From NCBI GenBank assembly GCA_038232935.1, contig JBBSMX010000085.1, positions 1-18,525 on the forward strand: a stretch of DNA of 18,525 nt, given 5' to 3'. Source of the DNA: JBBSMX01 sp038232935 (GTDB lineage Bacteria > Bacteroidota > Rhodothermia > Rhodothermales > JANQRZ01). Position 1 is the stretch's first letter. Every line of letters begins with the position of its first letter. Positions 14,976 through 18,525 of this stretch are shown in pieces. Below the pieces are notes generated by a model. The model saw only the letters and a list, made by a program, of their open reading frames with translations. It was not told where the DNA came from and ran no database searches. A program made the position numbers and the translations under genes.

Positions 14976-17654
14976 ATGCCTACTCGGTTACTGATCGTTG
15001 CCCTCGCGGCAGGTCTCCTCGGATTCGCCCTCTTCGTACTCCTCCCCTCCGCCGCCGAGCGAGACGCCCCGAGCGAACGCGAGGCCTACGAGGCTATGCT
15101 GGCCGAGCATCCGTACAACAACCGCCCCCCCACGAGCGAGGAGGATCTGGAGGGGATGGATAAGGAGGATCGGCCGGACCTCGCCGCCGAGCAGAACTAC
15201 CTGCTGACGATGGACCCCGCCACGGGGTTGGTCCCCATCGAGCATCTCTTCGAGGCAAACCGGCAGGCCACCGTGTACAAGCGCGCGGCCGGTGGCCCGC
15301 TCGCGACGGAGGCGTGGCAAGAGCGCGGGCCGAACAACGTCGGTGGCCGCACACGCGCGCTCATGTTCGACCCCAACGATGCCGACAGCAAAAAGGTGTG
15401 GGCCGGCGGCGTCGGCGGCGGCCTCTGGTTCACCGACGACATCACGGACGAGGACGCCGAGTGGACGCCCGTCAACGACTTCTGGGCTAACATCGCCATC
15501 TCGGCCATCGCCTACGACGCCACGGACACCGACGTGTTCTACGTCGCGACGGGCGAGGGCTGGTTCAACGCCGACGCCATCCGGGGCGGGGGCATCTTCA
15601 AGAGCGAAGACGGCGGCGAGACGTGGGAGCAACTCGCCGCGACCACGGACGCCCTCTTCCAGAACATCCAGGACCTCGTCGTCCATCCGACTACGGGCGA
15701 TGTCTATGCGACCACGCGGGAGGGCGGCCTCCAGCGTTCTCAGGACGGTGGCGAAACGTGGACGAAGGTACTCGGCGCAGGAGTAGGGTCCTCTGACAAC
15801 CGGACGGCCGACCTCGAAATCGGAGCTGACGGGACGCTCTACGCGACGGTGGGCATCTTCAGCCAGGGGGCCGTGTACAAATCCTCCACCGGCGATGCCG
15901 GCGACTGGGAGGAGATCTCGGCCAACCCGGGTTTCCCGACTACCGGCTACTTCCGGGTAGACGTGGCTACTGCGCCGAGCGATGCGGACGTGCTCTACGC
16001 CGTGACCCACGACGTGAATACGAATGGCTCCGGTGGCATCTACCGCTCCGACGACAAGGGGGAGACGTGGACCGAAGTCGCTGAACCGCGAGACGCCGAT
16101 CCGGGCGTAGATGACCCGAGCGACCCCGACATCGATTTCACGCGGGGGCAGGCATGGTACGACCTCATCATTGAGGTGGACCCGAACGACCCCAACACGC
16201 TGTTCGCGGGCGGCGTCGACCTCTTCAAGTCGAATACCGGCGGCACGACGTGGGAGCAGATCTCGCACTGGTACAACGGCTTCGGAGAGCCGTACGTCCA
16301 CGCCGACCAGCACGCGATCGTGTTCAAACCCGGCTCGTCCGACGAGGCCGTCTTCAGCCACGACGGAGGCGTCACCTATACAGCAGACGCGACCGCTTTA
16401 CAACCGACGTGGATCGACCGGAACAACGGCTACAACGTCACGCAGTTCTATTCCGGGGCGATCCATCCGGAAGAGGGCTCGAACGTGATGCTCGCCGGCG
16501 CGCAGGACAACGGCACCCAGCGCTTCAGCACCGAGGGGATTGGTGCCACCCTGGAGGCCAACGGGGGGGACGGCGGCTTCACGTTCATCGACCAGACCCA
16601 GAGCGTGATCGCTATCGCCTCCACCGTCTTCAACAACTTCTCCCGCAGCGCGAACGGCGGCTTCACGTTCCCCACCACGCTCCTCAACCAGAACTCCGGC
16701 TCGTTCATCAACCCGGCGGACTACGACGACCGCGAGGATATCCTCTTTACGAACATCAACGCGAGCTCGCTTTTCCGCGTCACCGGAGTTGCGACGGCGA
16801 CCCCCGTCGCTTCCACGATCACCGGCTCGTTCTTCGCCACACCCACGCACCTGCGGGTCTCGCCGTTCGCTCCCGACAGCACGTCCACGCTCTTCGTGGG
16901 GACCGCCGCCGGCCGCATCTTCAAGATCACCGACGCCCACGGCACACCCGACGTCCAACCCCTCAACACGAACGTCTTCGGCGCCGGCAGCATCTCCTCT
17001 ATCGAGTTCGGCGCGGACGAGAACCACCTCCTCGTGACCCTCTCGAACTACAACACTGTCTCGGTCTGGGAGTCGACCAACGGCGGCGGGAGGTGGACGA
17101 ACAGGGAGGGCGACCTCCCGAACATGCCCGTCCGCTGGGCGCTCTTCAACCCGAATGACCGCACGCAGGTCATCATCGCGACGGAAGCGGGCGTCTGGGA
17201 AACCACCAACTTCAACGCCGGGTCGCCGACGTGGACGCCCGCGCCGGGCTTCCCGACGACGCGCGTGGACATGCTTCAGACCCGCGAGTCGGACAACGTG
17301 GTGATGGCGGCGACGCACGGGCGCGGGGTCTTTACGGCCACGTTCCAGATGATGCCCGTGAGTGCCGAGGAGGACGCAGCGGTAGCCGGCACGCACACGC
17401 TGGACGCCGCCTACCCCAACCCGTTCGCCGACCGCGCGAGCTTCAGCCTCCGCATCGCGCAGCCACAGAACGTCCGCGTCGAGGTCTTCAGCACGCTCGG
17501 CAAGCACGTGGCCATCCTGCACGACGGACCGCTCGCGGCCGAGACGCCGCAGCGCTTCACGATTGATGGAACCGGGCTCGCCAGCGGGACCTACCTCTAC
17601 GTCGTCACCGGCGAACGCTTCCGCGACGAAGGGCGCGTGACGCTCGTCCGGTAG
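14976..17654 (+). CDS. secreted Asp-box (BNR/sortilin-like) beta-propeller protein with type IX secretion sorting domain
   Basis: The 892-residue product opens with a signal peptide (MPTR, then a hydrophobic stretch to residue 24) and a likely cleavage at PSAA-E28. An acidic propeptide-like region (28-110) follows. Residues ~115-800 carry Asp-box repeats of the S-x-D-x-G-x-T-W type: SEDGGETW (210-217), SQDGGETW (255-262), SDDKGETW (358-365), SNTGGTTW (419-426) and STNGGGRW further on. These are typical of VPS10/sortilin-like and glycosidase-like propellers. The last ~85 residues (AAYPNPFADRASFSLRIA..., ending RDEGRVTLVR) form a type A T9SS C-terminal sorting domain, which directs export across the outer membrane. 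No sialidase active site is evident, so an enzymatic role cannot be claimed; binding or a structural surface role is equally likely. It stands alone between two terminators. Confidence 0.88.
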   Translation: MPTRLLIVALAAGLLGFALFVLLPSAAERDAPSEREAYEAMLAEHPYNNRPPTSEEDLEGMDKEDRPDLAAEQNYLLTMDPATGLVPIEHLFEANRQATVYKRAAGGPLATEAWQERGPNNVGGRTRALMFDPNDADSKKVWAGGVGGGLWFTDDITDEDAEWTPVNDFWANIAISAIAYDATDTDVFYVATGEGWFNADAIRGGGIFKSEDGGETWEQLAATTDALFQNIQDLVVHPTTGDVYATTREGGLQRSQDGGETWTKVLGAGVGSSDNRTADLEIGADGTLYATVGIFSQGAVYKSSTGDAGDWEEISANPGFPTTGYFRVDVATAPSDADVLYAVTHDVNTNGSGGIYRSDDKGETWTEVAEPRDADPGVDDPSDPDIDFTRGQAWYDLIIEVDPNDPNTLFAGGVDLFKSNTGGTTWEQISHWYNGFGEPYVHADQHAIVFKPGSSDEAVFSHDGGVTYTADATALQPTWIDRNNGYNVTQFYSGAIHPEEGSNVMLAGAQDNGTQRFSTEGIGATLEANGGDGGFTFIDQTQSVIAIASTVFNNFSRSANGGFTFPTTLLNQNSGSFINPADYDDREDILFTNINASSLFRVTGVATATPVASTITGSFFATPTHLRVSPFAPDSTSTLFVGTAAGRIFKITDAHGTPDVQPLNTNVFGAGSISSIEFGADENHLLVTLSNYNTVSVWESTNGGGRWTNREGDLPNMPVRWALFNPNDRTQVIIATEAGVWETTNFNAGSPTWTPAPGFPTTRVDMLQTRESDNVVMAATHGRGVFTATFQMMPVSAEEDAAVAGTHTLDAAYPNPFADRASFSLRIAQPQNVRVEVFSTLGKHVAILHDGPLAAETPQRFTIDGTGLASGTYLYVVTGERFRDEGRVTLVR

Positions 17655-17677
17655 CGCGCTCCCTGCGCTCGCTCTGC

Positions 17678-17705
17678 AAGCCCCGGCGCTCCGGCGTCGG
17701 GGCTT
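17678..17705 (+). terminator. intrinsic terminator after the propeller gene
   Basis: AAGCCCCGGCGC (17678-17689), loop TCCG, GCGTCGGGGCTT (17694-17705) form a 12-bp stem with one G-T pair and a tetraloop, followed by TCTGCG. The U-tract is short, so efficiency is uncertain. It lies 23 bases after the stop codon. Confidence 0.65.
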
Positions 17706-17757
17706 TCTGCGTACCTTACGCCCGCTCTTCTCTGTGCCTGTCGCCCGGCTCCCCCCT

Positions 17758-18525
17758 GTGAAGCCCGTCCTCTGCAACTACTACGTCACCTACCGCTGCA
17801 ACGCCGCGTGCAGCTTCTGCGACATCTGGCAACAGCCCTCGCCGCTGATCTCCCTCGAAGACGCCGCCCGCAACCTCGACGACCTCCGCCGGCTGGGCGT
17901 CCGCATCATCGACTTCACCGGCGGCGAGCCCCTCCTCCACCCCCAGATCGGCGACCTGCTGGCACTCGCGAAGGAGCGCGGCTTCCTCACGACGGTCACC
18001 TCGAACGGCCTCCTCTACCCCAAGCGTGCCGAGGCGCTGCGCGGGAAGATCGACCTGCTCCACTTCTCGATCGACTCACCGGTGCCGCACGAGCACAACG
18101 CCTCGCGCGGCGTGGCCTGCTTCGACAAGCTGATGGAGTCGGTCGAGGTGGCGCTCGCGCTCGGCGAGCGGCCGGACCTGCTGTTCACCGTCACGAACGA
18201 GAACGTCCACCACCTCGAACGGGTCTACGAAACGATCAGCCGCCCGAACGGGCTGATCCTGATTCTGAACCCGCTGTTCGAGTACAACGCCCTCGGCGAG
18301 GGGCTGGCCGACGACGTGATGGAGCGGATGGCCGCGCTCGCGCGGAATCCGTACGTCTACCTCAACCCGGCGTGTCTCACGCTCCGGCGGGGGGGGGGGC
18401 CACCACCCCCCCCCCCCCCCGGGCAAAGCCGGAACGCCGAGGGCCGGGAAGCCCCCGTGGGGCGAAAAGGTCCTGCCCGGGTCCACCCCGGGGGGGGGGA
18501 AGGGGCGCCCGGAGGGGCGCGGGGC
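17758..18525 (+). CDS. radical SAM protein, 5' part (runs off the window)
   Basis: The frame beginning VKPVLCNYYVTYRCNAACSF has the radical SAM cluster motif CNAACSFC (C14, C18, C21 from GTG 17758), which binds a 4Fe-4S cluster and S-adenosylmethionine. The GGEP motif follows in FTGGEPLLHPQ, then VTSNGLLYPK and LLHFSIDSP, as in MoaA/PqqE-type TIM barrels. An in-frame GTG at 17734 would add 8 residues; I prefer 17758 because the sequence before it is low-complexity proline. Substrate and pathway are unknown. The coding signal is sound to about 18388 (CLTLRR); beyond it the frame stays open but translates to glycine/proline runs from degraded sequence. Fragments such as a GKAGTP and GEKVLPG there suggest the gene truly continues. 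No Shine-Dalgarno is seen. Confidence 0.85.
   Translation, partial: MKPVLCNYYVTYRCNAACSFCDIWQQPSPLISLEDAARNLDDLRRLGVRIIDFTGGEPLLHPQIGDLLALAKERGFLTTVTSNGLLYPKRAEALRGKIDLLHFSIDSPVPHEHNASRGVACFDKLMESVEVALALGERPDLLFTVTNENVHHLERVYETISRPNGLILILNPLFEYNALGEGLADDVMERMAALARNPYVYLNPACLTLRRGGGPPPPPPPGQSRNAEGREAPVGRKGPARVHPGGGEGAPGGARG
18389..18525. other. low-quality G/C homopolymer sequence at the window end
   Basis: From about 18389 the sequence turns abruptly into runs of G and C (a long G run, CCACCA, a long C run, later a further G run). Between the runs are words such as GCAAAGCC, CGCCGAGG and GAAAAGGTCCTGCCC that still look like the same gene. This is most simply a decayed read end at a contig edge, not biology. 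Nothing after this point should be used for annotation. Confidence 0.75.

Noticed and set aside
14988..17777. Two large minus-strand open frames (about 457 and 459 codons) opposite the propeller gene.
   Set aside because: They mirror a well-supported plus-strand gene with signal peptide, Asp boxes and sorting domain. The second also crosses its terminator.

Overview
The window looks like core chromosome of a GC-rich member of the Bacteroidota side of the tree, most likely the Rhodothermia (Rhodothermales, Salinibacter and Rubricoccaceae relatives). The reasons are a high-GC coding style, a C-terminal sorting domain of the type IX secretion kind on a surface propeller protein, a type III glutamine synthetase, an rRNA operon with 16S-Ile-Ala-23S order, and an almost complete absence of Shine-Dalgarno sequences although the 16S 3' end keeps the CCTCC anti-SD core. 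This placement is my reading of the sequence, not a database result.

Layout. Bases 1-2700 hold the front of an rRNA operon read on the minus strand: tandem promoters, a leader with a boxA-like site, 16S, tRNA-Ile(GAT), tRNA-Ala(TGC) and the first ~150 nt of 23S. The two arms of the pre-16S processing stem are visible on either side of 16S, and two more boxA-like sites lie in the spacer. Bases 3090-3974 encode a membrane-anchored triple-PASTA protein on the plus strand. It converges, 6 bp apart, with a minus-strand run tmk-fur-phzF-like-PLP decarboxylase-pyrR (7932 down to 3981) that looks like one transcription unit: dTMP kinase, an iron/metal regulator, an isomerase-fold protein, a group II amino-acid decarboxylase and the pyrimidine regulator PyrR.

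From 8150 everything reads on the plus strand: a TPR repeat protein closed by a perfect 12-bp hairpin; aroE-pgeF-doxX-like, which are tightly packed (1-nt gap, then an ATGA overlap); a non-coding stretch with an inverted pair of REP-like sequences and an AT-richer promoter; an Lrp/AsnC regulator followed 41 bp later by type III glutamine synthetase, closed by a 16-bp-stem terminator; a secreted Asp-box propeller protein with its own promoter and terminator; and a radical SAM gene that runs off the end.

The last ~135 bases (about 18389 on) collapse into G and C homopolymers and should be treated as poor-quality sequence. I found no CRISPR array, insertion sequence, prophage or obvious defence system. 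The most interesting non-gene signal is a pair of interleaved perfect inverted repeats placed over the -10 of the lrp-glnN promoter; the large minus-strand open frames opposite the TPR, glutamine synthetase and propeller genes are mirror-frame artefacts of high GC.
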